Positions 38,501 to 50,036 of a stretch of 64,000 nucleotides of DNA are shown one piece after another; the first letter of the stretch is position 1; each line of letters starts with the position of its first letter. The stretch covers positions 548,184-612,183 of the forward strand of contig NW_019774092.1 of NCBI RefSeq assembly GCF_001039355.2, given 5' to 3'. This DNA is from Lingula anatina. Lineage: Eukaryota; Brachiopoda; Lingulata; Lingulida; Lingulidae. The notes under the pieces are model-generated. The model was not told the origin of the DNA, searched no databases, and was given only the letters and a program-made list of their open reading frames with translations. Position numbers and translations under genes: made by a program.

Positions 38501-41500
38501 TTAAATTTATGTACAGCACTACATTAAGTTAACATCAGTTCAAATGATACGTAAGACTGAACTGAGTGTAATACTTATTAATTTTATCTATACCCTGTGT
38601 TTTCATCAAGACCAAGTTCTCTACCCGCATGCTGTTTGAGCAGAAATTGATGACCTAATTGGTTTTCAATTGTGGGTGCTTTTTTTAGGTGACTTTCCTT
38701 TGTAATAGCCAGACTATGAAGCTGTCAATCTTTTAAAGCGTGCAAGTACAGCAGTATCCTTAAAATATACCACTCGATGTGGAAAGGGCCTCATTTTAAT
38801 TTGTGCTTGCCTTTCAGATTAATGGCACTGCTTCATTCGAAATCACCCACAGCGAGATTCGTCAGACTTTTGGGTTGGCTGGAGGTGCCATCCCTACCAA
38901 TCAGAACTTAGTGGTCATTGCAAACGTCACGGAGACCTTGACCGGAACTTCCCAGTCTGGAAATGAATCCATTAGATTTTATGATGAAGAACACGAAGTG
39001 GAATTTCTGGAAGCTAGTCCCTCACATTTCAAGCCAGGTCTTAAGTATACTGCCTTTGTAAGTAAATTGATCTGTATTTTAGTATTCTTCTTCTTATTAT
39101 TATTACAGTTTTTACTCTTGTAGGTAATTGTGTATGAATTACTTGACTATAATTTTGCAATTTATAATACTATAATAGTAGTAGTAATTTAGTAAATTGC
39201 CTTAAACAGTTGTCTTTAGTAAGTTAAAGAGTTGTCTTACACCTTATAATTGATTAATAATATACTCATTTAAAATTACATTGAATATTGTCATTTTCAT
39301 CCACCCAGGTGGATGCATACGTCACGAATAAACTTTAAATTCTAGGCCAAAGTGACCCAGCCAGACGGCACTCCCCCAGCTCCTCGCACTACCCCACTTC
39401 AAGTGGAGGTCAAATACTACAGTGAATGGAATGACCCTGACAAGGAATTGATTCGACAGACTCTGGATGTCCCAGCTGATGGACTTTTGCCAGTAACAGT
39501 GGACATTCCTACACGTGCCACTACCTTCACTTTGACTGTAAGTTTTTTATAATTCTTACAAGTTGATGATAGCTTTGATATTAATAGCTATGGGTAGGCA
39601 AAGAAGTTACTGATCAGATTTGAAAGCCAGCTGCTAGGGATGTGTTTGTTATACAATGTACATGTACTTGCTATTTCACAATTGATTAATAAGAGTAACC
39701 TTATTGACGTGGAGATAAATGTCTCAGTATGTGGTTTATGTATTTGAAATCTGCTTTCATTTTAATTTGTTACTGCATGGTACATACTATTAGATAAATG
39801 CTTTTTTTAAAAGTAATTGTACCACCAGCGTTAGCGCTGGCGGTACACATGGTTTCGGTCCCGTCCGGATCGTTCCGCCGGCTCCGCCGGCTCCGTTGGC
39901 TCCGCGGGCTCCGCCGGCTCCGCCGGACAGCTACCGTTACCGCNGAGTCATTTATAAAATTAATTTAGATTACTTTGATTAGTATGTTATTGAATATCAT
40001 ATTGTCTTTCAAGAAATGTACCATTTTTATAACCTATTCTCTCAGAAATTTACTTAGGATATAATAATCAAAGTCCCCAAAAAGGTAACATTATCAAGAT
40101 GGAGAATAATAGATTTAAAATGATAAAATAAAACCCTGGCTTTTTTGCATTAATTTATTTTATAACTAATAGCTATCACCCAATCTTTACGGCAAACTCC
40201 GAGGTCAATTGTCAACCTTATTTAAGAATCCTTAATTGACAGTGATATAAATAGCTAGTCAGATGATGATGAAAGATTTTTTTTTCAGTTTTGCCCTTGT
40301 ACGAGGTCAAAGTGACCCTTCCCCCTTACGGATTGACAAGAACACAAGAAAAGATCATAGGCCAAGTGGAGGCAAAGTATGCCACTTTTTTGGGGGGGAA
40401 CGTTAAATGATTTATTCAAGTTGCAAAATTATTCCATTACTTTTCTTTCACATTGAGATTATTTAGCTTAATTATGCAAACTTTTTATACCACTACTATG
40501 GTGGCTGGGGGAGTGGGGCGTATGCATTATTTTGGGTTCAATCGGTGCATTTCAGCAGGGAAAGCAACTAACAAAATTACTTTATAATATGTTCAAAATA
40601 ACAAGTTTGTTTTTAGGATCTGTTATTATGGAAAAAGATGCCTATTGACTGGAAAAAGGCCTGAAAGAAAATGAATGGAAATGAATAGAATGAACTTAAA
40701 GAAAAAAGGAAGACATTTGTTTTCCTATATTAGTATCAGTTTCAGAATCTGATTTGAGAATAACTGAACATTTGTATACAGTTGAGGCTATGGTAGTATC
40801 TTTTAGTATGACCTTAAGTTTGCTGGATTCCATTTCAGGTACACATATGGAAAAGGTGTCAAAGGAAAAGTGACATTAAAAGCCATGTTTGTGCCCTTGT
40901 ACCAGTATTCTAGAAGTCCTTCTGTGAAAAGTATCATGAAAAAAATGGATGTAAGTTAGAAAAAAAAACTTTTTTGCTTTGACTGCATGTATAACAGACA
41001 TCATACCTAACATGTAGGATCTGCAGCACAGTTAAAGCGGGTTTTGCTGATTTTGACAGTTATAATACACCAGTAGCAAAAAAGGTCTAGTTTCATGAAA
41101 ATCAAGGCAATACCATGCAGGCACAAATCATTTGAGAAAATGAATATCAAATGAAAGGTTTTTTGAGGACAACTTTTTTGCCTTTTTTTTTTTTGTAACA
41201 GTTACAAAGTGGTATTCATCCCTTGAATTCTGATTGGCTAGAAGTGTAGGCTGGGACAACTGCTTGAGATGTCACCTTTGTTTCAGATAAGGGAAGTTCA
41301 AAATGGGGACAAGTTTTTGCAGAATTTTTCTTTTTTATTAATAGGGGCGGATCCAGAGATATTTTTGACAGTCTTCCAAATTAATAACATCTTTGTTGTT
41401 CCATCCCCCATTTTTGACCATCTTCCAACACAAAAAATTAGATGCCGGCCAATGTAAACTTGAAAAATTGTGACCGTCTTCCGAAAGACCCAGAAGGCAG

Positions 41501-44500
41501 ACTCCATCCACCCCTGGTTAACCATTTGTTCCAAAGGCTAATTTTGCTTTGGGTCAACTGAGCAGTTAAAAATGTTCAAGGGTTCCCACATTGAAATTGC
41601 TGGCTACAGTAATTATGGTAACTACGCAATCTTTAAAATGGAGAGAAATTGTGAATTTTACGGATGCTGTATTTTTAAGTCTTAATTTCTTTAAATCGTT
41701 CCTATTGATTGGTCTTCACAAGTACTTGTTCTAATACTTGTATGTTGTATCTAATACCCCCATATAATGCTGTGTGCCTTTGGTGATTTTTTGAAGGTCT
41801 ACTATAATGATTATTAATAATATCTAGTGATCTTACCTTAATTGCTCACGCAGTACCTTTCTTTTTTCTTTAATGAAGACTATGGATGTAAGTATGAAAT
41901 CTTGTTGATGCATGCAATGTGTTCTTTTTAAATGTAAATGTAAAATATTGTTATAATAAGCCTGTATACAGAGAGCTCGAGCTTACTGACAGTGAGTTTC
42001 TCTGCATTATGTTCAGCCGTCTAAACTGGTTTCTAAACCAGCCATGTGGTAATTTCTACTTAGCCCAGTGTAATTGTAACAGTTCTTGTAACAGTTACAG
42101 TTAATGTAGAAAAAAATGGACCAGGTATTAAAATTTACTGTTGACTAGGGTCCTTGACTGAAAATTCTGTTACTAGTATATATTGTTATGTATAAATATT
42201 TACAAAAGCATTATTTTGGCCCCCATTTTCCACCGATTTCAATCCACACATTGCAAAGGGTTGCTACAATATTTGTGTGATTTTCACCATATTTCTGGAC
42301 TAAATATGTCAAGTTTGATTGAAAGTGACATACTAGATTAATAAGTGCACACCTTTGACTTGTGACTACATATTTTACGAAGGGGTGTATGCACATTAGC
42401 ATCATTGTAAAAGAATGGAGTTAATGTTATGATTATAGCATTTTGATAAACATCACCCATTTGTAGATTACGTGTGCACAGCTCCATTCAAAGTGTGGAG
42501 CTAGTGCTGGAATGGTGAACAGATGTTATTTTAAAAGTTGTATCAGTTGTACTTGCTAGATGTTTCTGCCTGAAAAATTGTACCTCTGTTGTTGTATCTA
42601 TAACTGTACATAAATTTATGTACAGCACTACATTAAGTTAACATCAGTTCAAATGATACGTAAGACTGAACTGAGTGTAATACTTATTAATTTTATCTAT
42701 ACCCTGTCTTCATCAAGACCAAGTTCTCTACCTGCATACTGTTTGAGCAGAAATTGATGACTTGGTTTTCAATTGAGGGTGTTTTTTTTTAGGTGACTTT
42801 CCTTTGTAATATCCAGGCTATGAAGCCGTCAATCTTTTAAAGTGTGCAAGTACAGCAGTATCCTTGAAATATACCGTTCGATGTGGAAAGGGCCTTATTT
42901 TTATCTGTGCTTGCCTTTCAGATTAATGGCACTGCTTCATTCGAAATCACCCACAGCGAGATTCGTCAGACTTTTGGGTTGGCTGGAGGTGCCATCCCTA
43001 CCAATCAGAACTTTGTGGTCATGGCAAACGTCACGGAGACCTTGACCGGAACTTCCCAGTCTGGAAATGAATCCATTAGATTTTATGATGAAGAACACGA
43101 AGTGGAATTTCTGGAAGCTAGTCCCTCACATTTCAAGCCAGGTCTTAAGTATACTGCCTTTGTAAGTAAATTAATATGTATTTTAGTATTCTTCTTCTTA
43201 TTATTATTACAGTTTTTACTCTTGTAGGTAATTGTGTATGAATTACTTGACTATAATTTTGCAATTTATAATACTATGATAGTAGTAGTAATTTAGTAAA
43301 TTGCCTTAAACAGTTGTCTTTAGTAAGTTAAAGAGTTGTCTTACACCTTATAATTGATTAATAATATACTCATTTAAAATTACATTGAATATTGTCATTT
43401 TCATCCACCCAGGTGGATGCATACGTCACGAATAAACTTTAAATTCTAGGCTAAAGTGACCCAGCCAGATGGCACTCCCCCAGCTCCTCGCACTACCCCA
43501 CTTCAAGTGGAGGTCAAATACTACAGTGAATGGAATGACCCTGACAAGGAATTGATTCGACAGACTCTGGATGTTCCAGCTGATGGACTTTTGCCAGTAA
43601 CAGTGGACATTCCTACACGTGCCACTACCTTCACTTTGACTGTAAGTTTTTTATACTTCTTACGAGTTGATGATAGCTTTGATACATGTATTAATAGCTA
43701 TGGGTGGGCAAAGAAGTTACTGATCAGATTTGAAAGTCAGCTGCTAGGGATGTGTTTGTTATACAATGTACATGTTCTTGCTATTTCACAATTGATTAAT
43801 AAGAGTAACCTTATTGATGTGGAGATAAATGTCTCAGTATGTTGTTTATATATTTGAAATCTGCTTTCATTTTAATTTGTTACTGCATGGTACATACTAT
43901 TAGATAAATGCTTTTTTTAAAAGTAATTGTATATTATGTTTCTTAAAAGTAATTGTATTTTAGATAATAAAGACAAGTGACATTTATTTACAAGATATGG
44001 TAAAAATTTATAAGATACGCCCCCCCCCCCCAAAAAAAAAAAAAAAAGAAAGGAAAAAAAAGCAATTAGGAAGCTAAGCTGAAGATTATATAAATGCATA
44101 TATACCATGGTTTCTTATCAGTAGTTTATGAATACCAAATAACAATATTCATAGTTTAGACTTTGTGATTGCTTTCACATATGAAATATTTCCTGTAACC
44201 TCAAATAACACTTATAATAATATTATGGTCCAGTTTGCCAAATTGTCATATGCTAGATGGTGACTGCAAACAGCTAAACGTAAATTTTTTCGTGTTTTTT
44301 ATGCATCTCCTTTTATCATGCAAATACCAGGTCAGCCTGAAAGGTTCCAGCACTGCAAGGGCTGTGAAATCTCCAAATCCATTTGAAACCAGGAGTGGCC
44401 AGCAAATGCAGATAACCTTGAAAGATGTTGACAGTGTTTCACAGGTATGTATGTAAAATTAAAAGTGACACAGAAAGAAATATCTCCTCAGAATAATCCA

Positions 44501-44504
44501 TGAG

Positions 44505-44563
<59 letters not shown>

Positions 44564-47303
44564 TTATTATTTTTTTTTTGGGGGGGGGGGTGTCATGAGC
44601 AATTATAACTTACTGACCCTTGACTCCTACTGTTGGATATTGAATGTATAGAAGAATGAGTAAGGTATATTTCAGATATTTAATGTTGAAGGAAAAAGAT
44701 TGCTTGTTTTCCAGGCAGGAGGAGACATAGTGTTTCAGTTAAGGTCAACATCATCTCTCTCCAAGGTGTCTTACCAGGTGGGTTGTTATAATATTATTAT
44801 ACATAGTAGATAGCAGCATCATTGAAAATGAGATTTTGGACATTCTCAAGTTGCAAATTTAGTATTGGCAGCCTAGCAGTTTATGTTCTTCTTCCAGCTT
44901 GAAAAAGGAATTGGGTGGGTGGGTGGGAATAAGAATCATCTAATTTATGGTTGGATAGGATCAGTAGTTGATGGAAGAAAATATTGCATAGAGGTCAATG
45001 ACATGCTGGTAAGTGTGGTAATCCTTGGCAAAAATACAGATAGAGAATGAAGTCAGGAATGTCCCCAGCTGCAAAATCAATCATCAGCCACTAGGGGGCA
45101 GTAGAGTCATGTTTAAGATTGTCGACCCTTTTTAGGGTGTTTAATGTGGCTGATATTCAGTCTGGTTTTATTTGACACGAATATAATCATTTTAATTTGA
45201 TAAATTATCAGAATTGAAATTTTGAAGTTTTTTAAGATTCATATTGATTGTGCATGTGTGTTATAGTCGTACTGCCCATACTGTTTACTATATTTAATTT
45301 GGAAATTAAAAGGTCCAATTGAGACATACAAGGAGGAAAATTATTATCTTTAATTTTTTTGTTCAGATTGTCTCCAGGGGAACCATACACTCAGTGGGTG
45401 AACAGGTGTTTGCCAGTGCTGCTACCAGGCAAGAGTTCACCATCACGGCCGATAGCAATATGGCACCCAAAGCTAGAATTCTGGTCTATTTCCTCACTGC
45501 TGATGGTGAAATGATTGTTGACAGTGTTGATTTTACTGTAGAGGGAGCTTTTAGAAATGATGTGAGTACTTCTGCCATTCTGGGATATCTTATGCATTAA
45601 ATGGTTAAACAAAATATTGGTGAGCATAATATAATGTTGCAGTTGATTATACTGATACCTATTATGGAGACAGTTAAGTAACTCACTGAGTATTAGATGA
45701 AAGTAGGAAAGACTTTAAAATAGGTTCTGAACACTATATTGTGATTAAAGCTGTCCCATAGGTAAAGAAATAAACAAAATTATTGCAAAAAGAACCTGAT
45801 GTGCAACTTTATATTCTGACAGGTGTCTGTGCGTTTTACCAACCCATCAAACACAGAAATTACGCAATCGGAATTGGGCAAGGATGTGACCTTTGAAGTG
45901 ACTGCCGCTGCTGGGTCATTTGTAGGATGTCTTGCTGTGGACCAGAGTGTGTTGCTGCTAAAATCAGGGAATGATATCACACAGGCCGAAGTAAGCCTAA
46001 AGCTGTTTCTATTTCTTAATATACATAGTTACGTACGTGTCACAGTGTGTGTGTGGTGGGGGTGGGGGGGGGGGGGTACTGTGATGTGGGTGTGTGTGGT
46101 TGGTTGGGATGGTGGGTGTGTTTTCTAGTCATCAATGATTGAATCTAGTTTAGTTCGAATATGTTGCATTGCCTGCTATGACCAAGGAGAACCTCTGTGT
46201 GTTCTTTTTTTAGTGATTTCTGACAACAACAGATTCGTAAGACTTTACACATTTTTAAACATGGCGTATTTGAATAATAAAACAGTGCATTTGATAAGTG
46301 GTGAATGGAACAATCTTGAGCTATGAATGATACGTTCGTCATAATACCAATCAAGCACAAAACTTAGTTCTTATTATATTAAGCATTGAATGTCTATGTA
46401 AGTAGGATTGCATTTTTCTGAATTGCACCAGTCTGAGAAATGCCCTAATGGATCCTCTACTCTCAGCACCACCAAAAAATTTTTGATTGGTACGTTGAAA
46501 GCTTGTGAAAGGTAACCCCACCCTCTTACAGGTGTGATACTGAAACCTGAATGGCTCAGTTTGAAAAGGTTTTAGTATGTAATGAATCCTGCTATATAGT
46601 ATGTACTGAGTCCTGCTATGTAGTATTTAATGAGTCCTGGTTGTACTATTTCACAGGTCTTGGCAGAACTGGAGGAGTACGATGTAAAGGACACAAGTGG
46701 AGGGTTTAACCCCTGCTTAAGAGGCGAACCGTGTATTATGGCCAAGAGAAAGAAGAGGTCATTTTGGTGGCCCTATCCCATTGGTGGAAATAATGCTTTT
46801 GATTTGCTGAAGGCAAGTATTTAGCTTTTCCTTTCTAATCTCAAGATAGCTTTTTGTGATGATTAAGGCTACCTTAGTTCAGTCTTGTGAGTCAAGATCT
46901 TAAGGCAGAAGGCCTTATATTTAGAGAAAAACATTTAGTATTACATCGTAACATGAAAATTGATACACTTTTTTATCCCATTTCCCCACAAGTTGGCCAT
47001 TTGTCCTTACCAAAAAGCAAAATATTACATGGTGCTTGCTGAATAAATTTGAAATGATATTTTTTTTCTTCCTTACAGGATTTATTTGTTGACGTCATGT
47101 GCATTTTCTGCAGTGAACATAAATCCTTGGGGGAGTTAGGAAAATGCAGTTGTTTTTTTTTTCTTTTTTTTTTTTGATAGCTAGAGATGGACAGTGATAT
47201 ATCACTTGGTGGATTATACTGATTCTTTGTTTTTTTTTTCAGGAAGCAGGCATGCTGGTAATGACAGATGCTTATTTAAAAAAGGACCTAGTATTGTACC
47301 CCA
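29554..47303 (+). CDS. CD109: CD109/alpha-2-macroglobulin-like secreted protein, N-terminal half only
   Basis: A member of the thioester-protein/A2M family (protease trapping or innate immunity); CD109-like is the best guess and orthology is unproven. ATG at 29660. Signal peptide about residues 1-21 (ALAVLACWHGSAA). Non-redundant exons: 29554-29733, 30178-30335, 30964-30989 (26-bp microexon), 31296-31440, 31948-32018, 34707-34764, 35022-35095, 35841-35880, 36227-36314, 36742-36853, 38818-39057, 39346-39537, 44331-44444, 44715-44777, 45367-45561, 45823-45990, 46657-46812, 47243-47303; all phases agree, about 678 aa. Motifs: FIQTDKAMYKPGQ, VAEYVLPLYEV, VDQSVLLLKSGNDIT, VMTDAYL. A basic KRKKR (about residues 636-640) in the bait-like part could be a furin site. 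The exon at 46657 ends with a GC donor (AAG/GCAAGT). The thioester, CUB and receptor-binding parts are missing although the last exon has a good donor. The span includes duplicated exon blocks and a 580-N gap. Confidence 0.88.
30386..30552. mobile_element. MITE with CAGGGGCGG-type termini (copy 2)
   Basis: Begins CAGGGGCAGATCCAGATAT and ends AAATCCCCCCTG. The interior matches the element at 3382-3547, including the paired GACCGTCTTCCA blocks. Located in an intron of the CD109-like gene. Confidence 0.6.
30602..30830. mobile_element. MITE with AGACTGNNTTCCCACAG termini (copy 1)
   Basis: The left end AGACTGCATTCCCACAG and right end CTGTGGGAACCCAGTCT are inverted repeats. Sub-terminal sequences (CCCCCTGGGGAGT and AACCCCCAGGGAGTTAGG) continue the pairing. 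TTA lies on both sides. A second copy of the family is in an MCM4 intron at about 60648-60865, sharing the GGGGGTAATTAACTTTTGTG core. No coding capacity. Confidence 0.75.
32341..33257. mobile_element. Insertion at TTAA in one haplotype, unknown element
   Basis: The two copies of this intron agree up to CTTAA (32348 in this copy, about 34475 in the other) and then differ. Here GGCCGGTGATAGGG follows and runs about 900 bp to the contig end. It contains a short frame starting at 32661 (MGKRKVRVKSPFPEE, about 40 codons to a stop) and another at 32909-33121, neither recognised. Insertion right after TTAA fits a piggyBac-like element, but the right end is missing, so the class is uncertain. Confidence 0.5.
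33507..34264 (+). CDS. CD109: Second allelic copy of two CD109-like exons (copies of 31296-31440 and 31948-32018)
   Basis: Exons 33507-33651 (145 nt) and 34194-34264 (71 nt) have the same lengths, phases and almost the same protein as the first copy (IPSDATRSKF... and VNYRVFAVKP...). The repeat starts at the single N at 33258, which returns to the equivalent of 31050. The intron copies differ by SNPs and by an approximately 115-bp indel (about 32140-32255 only in the first copy). These exons should be counted once. They are contiguous with the downstream exons at 34707 and 35022. Confidence 0.85.
35126..35705. other. Sequencing gap (580 N)
   Basis: A run of N lies in the intron between the exon ending VNAG (35095) and the exon starting GQKVEK (35841). 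Both boundaries are phase 0 and the protein reads through as expected for the family, so no exon appears to be lost. Confidence 0.97.
37236..37410. mobile_element. MITE with AGGGGCGGATCCAGAGAT termini (copy 3)
   Basis: Begins AGGGGCGGATCCAGAGAT and ends near ATCCACCCCTG. Its interior matches the 3382-3547 element. It is in an intron of the CD109-like gene and present in both haplotypes (second allele about 41342-41515), so this insertion predates the split of the two haplotypes. Confidence 0.65.
39819..39943. mobile_element. Hairpin-ended GC-rich insertion, truncated by contig end
   Basis: Starts with GTACCACCAGCGTTAGCG and its complement CGCTGGCGGTAC (39819-39846), then a (CCGGCTCCG)n array to the N at 39944. 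The other allele (about 43928) continues without it after AAGTAATTGTA, so it is a presence/absence polymorphism. A related copy begins at 47784. Confidence 0.7.
40289..43641 (+). CDS. CD109: Second allelic copy of four CD109-like exons (copies of 36227-39537)
   Basis: Exons 40289-40376, 40839-40950, 42922-43161 and 43450-43641 match 36227-36314, 36742-36853, 38818-39057 and 39346-39537 in length, phase and nearly in sequence (for example LVVIANVTE versus FVVMANVTE). The repeat begins at the single N at 39944, equivalent to about 35884. This contig then continues to the exons at 44331 onward. The most economical reading is the second haplotype, not an internal domain duplication, because introns and a MITE are duplicated too. 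Confidence 0.85.
44505..44590. repeat. (TTTA)n microsatellite followed by poly-T and poly-G
   Basis: About 14 ATTT units are followed by a poly-T and a ten-G run, within an intron of the CD109-like gene. Confidence 0.9.
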
Positions 47304-47783
47304 GTAAGTAAAGAGTTGAGTCATTATTCCACAAAAAAAAAAAAAAAAAAGTGTCTTTCAGAGTCAAGTCACCCAAGCTCACATTTTGTATGAAATTTGC
47401 ACAGTTCTGTCTTGTCCTAACATTGCTGCTGGTTTTATACTATAGTTACCTGTAATGTGGAAAAAGATCAACAGGGAGAAAAAGGTTGTAAAACATTTAA
47501 AAAACAGACTGTAGAACAGCATACAAAAAAGGTTGTAAAACAATTTTGCAAATATTTCACAAAATGTGTGTCACAGACTTGACCGGTAGACAACACTTTG
47601 TATTATTGACTTGGTGATACTTTTAAATTATTTGCTAAAACTCTCAAGTGACAGATTTGAAGAGAATTATCCTTGATTAAATATAAATAATTTTTTGAAG
47701 TTATATTGTTAAAAAAAAAGAGAAGCTTGAGATTACAATCAACATTTGTACTGAAACTGAGTTGAGATATTGGCCCTTTTATT

Positions 47784-48060
47784 GTACCACCAGCGTTGGC
47801 GCTGGCGGTACACATGGTTTTAGTCCCGTCCGGTCCGTTCCGCCGGCTCCGCAGCCATGTTACCGTTACCGCTTCTCCTCCTAGACGGTAAGGGCCCCCA
47901 TACCCATCTCTTGGATTCAGGTCACCTATAATCTCGTTCCACGTAAAATTTGGGCTTTGTCGATATTGGGGTCTAGGTGTGGCATTCATTGCAATGCACC
48001 CTTGTCCAAAAATGGCAAAATTAAATGCTAATTATCTACCCTACGGAAGGAATTATGGGA
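47784..48060. mobile_element. Hairpin-ended GC-rich insertion, second copy
   Basis: Begins with GTACCACCAGCGTTGGCG and its complement (47784-47811), as at 39819, followed by the same CCCGTCCGG and CCGCCGGCTCC segments. The minus strand is open from 47989 through the GC-rich part (starts MNATPRPQYRQSPNF). That frame is unrecognised and may be transposon-derived. The right boundary is not defined. It lies just past the last CD109-like exon. Confidence 0.5.
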
Positions 48061-48120
48061 AAATTTTCTACAAACGGCTTTCCAAAAGTCATATGTGTAG
48101 ATTTCAAATATGCCCTTGGA

Positions 48121-49680
48121 TTTGACCTTTGACCTTTATTTCAAGGTCAAACGGGCCAAAATTTTCAAAAAAATGAATTTTTTTACGAAAAAAAAATTAT
48201 TTGTGCTGTTATTCAGACACCACACAGACTTAACCAATAATATTATTGGAAAATGTTACCATTCAGGTCATCTTTCATATCCGTAAATTTGGGGTCAATC
48301 AGTGCATTTTCACGGGAGTAGCGGCCATAAGATACCAAAACTGAAAACTGTCTCTAATTCAGGAACCGTTAATGCTAGAGACCCATTCTTTTTTGCATTT
48401 TGTAGAGCATGTAAAGCCCAACACTGGGGGTGGTCTCCGTTTTTTTGTATTCCATACGGTTTTCGAGTTACGCTGTATCAAAAAGTACATATTGGTGGTG
48501 AAAGCAAAATGTGCAGTACGGTAATGGATAATAAATTTTAAACTCTTGAAAAATAAAACATAAGGCTTGGTAAAGCAGACAACTTGTGGTCAAAAATGAC
48601 ATTATTTCATCAAATTTGAACTTCTGGATCGAACTTCAGAGCACCTCCCATTTCAAGAATTTTGACCAAAATGACCTTTTTATTTAAATTAATTTTTTCT
48701 GTAGGAAATTTATGGCACATTATGGTAACCCCAAAATTATAACATTTAGTCCCTTATATCTCCAAAACTGGCAGAGATAGGTCCATAGTTACTATTGAAG
48801 TTGAATAGGAAGTCATATACTGGCAACCTTTGACCTACTTTACACCATAAACTGAACTTTGCAACTTTTTAATGCTTTTATTTTCAGAGATACGCCCATA
48901 GTTACTATTGAATTTGAATAGAAAGTCATTAGAAGCAATTAACTGTGACCTTTGACCTACTTTTCACCATGAACTGAACTTTGCAAATTTTGCTTCCCTT
49001 TTATCTCCAAAACTGGCAGAGATAGGTCCATAGTTACTATTGAAGTTGAATAGGAAGTCATATACTGGCAATCTAAATGTGACCTTGAAATTGACCTTTG
49101 ACCTACTTTTCACCATGAACTGAACTTTGCAAATTTTGCTTCCCTTTTATCTCCAAAACTGGCAGAGATAGGTCCATAGTTACTATTGAAGTTGAATAGG
49201 AAGTCATATACTGGCAATCTTACTGTGACCTTGAAATTGACCTTTGACCTACTTTTCACCATGAACTGAACTTTGCAAATTTTGCTTCCCTTCTATCTCC
49301 AAAACTTGTAGAGATAGGCCCATAGTTACTATTGAACTTGAATAGGAAGTCATATACTGGCAATCTAAATGTGACCTTGAAATTGACCTTTGACCTACTT
49401 TACACCATAAACTGAACTTTGCAACTTTTTAATGCTTTGCAACTTTTTAATGCTTTTATTTTCAGAGATACACCCATAGTTACTATTGAATTTGAATAGA
49501 AAGTCATTAGAGGCAATTAACTGTGACCTTTGACCTTCTTTTCACCATGAACTTTGCAATTTTTGCTTCCCTTTTATCTCCAAAACTGGCAGAGAAAAGT
49601 CCATAGTTACTATTGAACTTGAATAGGAAGACATATACTGGCAATCTTACTGTGACCTTGAAATTGAACTTTGACCTACC
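48121..49680. repeat. Tandem satellite of 113-155 bp units rich in TGACCTTTGACCT
   Basis: About seven imperfect units, seen by the recurring CATAGTTACTATTGAA block at about 48787, 48900, 49031, 49177, 49323, 49478 and 49605. Each unit also holds 'ctccaaaactggcagagata' and 'accatgaactgaactttgca' type blocks and most hold TGACCTTTGACCT. No protein is supported. The array separates the last CD109-like exon from the fibrinogen-domain relic. Confidence 0.85.
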
Positions 49681-49770
49681 TTAAGATGAACTTTAATTTG
49701 ATTGTACCATTTTTAGTTATATATATTTTATACATATTTTGCAAATTCTTGTTGATTGCATTTTTACAGC

Positions 49771-50036
49771 TTGTCAAGCACAAGACTGGTGGCTGTGTCC
49801 CTTATTTTGTGTATGTGGGGGTCTGTACGAATGCGCTTGCTCCAGCTGGTGGTACAATATTCGGAGGCGGTATCGCCTCTCTGATCCCTAGTTCTTGTCA
49901 TTCATCCAATTTGAACGGTCAGTATCTCCTCGGACACCATGAAACATACGCTGATGGCGTCAATTGGTATGGTTTTAGAGGAACTCACCATTCCTTGAAG
50001 ACCACCGAGATGAAGATCTGCCCTGTTGACTTTTAG
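49771..50036 (+). pseudogene. Fibrinogen-related domain (FReD) C-terminal relic, frameshifted
   Basis: After a good acceptor (TTTTTACAG at 49770) the sequence encodes, in one frame, SSWWYN (ending 49858) and, in another, [19 protein letters not shown] and SLKTTEMKI before a TAG at 50034-50036. WWYN-x-CH-x-SNLNG and the LKTTEMKI end are hallmarks of fibrinogen-like C-terminal domains (ficolins, tenascins, FREPs). Normally WWYN is followed within one or two residues by CH. Here about 34 extra bases (49859-49892), holding a GAGGCG/CGCCTC inverted repeat and an in-frame TAG, separate them and shift the frame. No upstream FReD exons are visible. It is probably a pseudogene fragment. The alternative is that it serves as a terminal exon of the CD109-like gene. 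Confidence 0.72.

Noticed and set aside
48302-48541. 79-codon frame between the GC-rich insertion and the satellite
   Set aside because: No domain, repeat-derived surroundings and no splice or start support.
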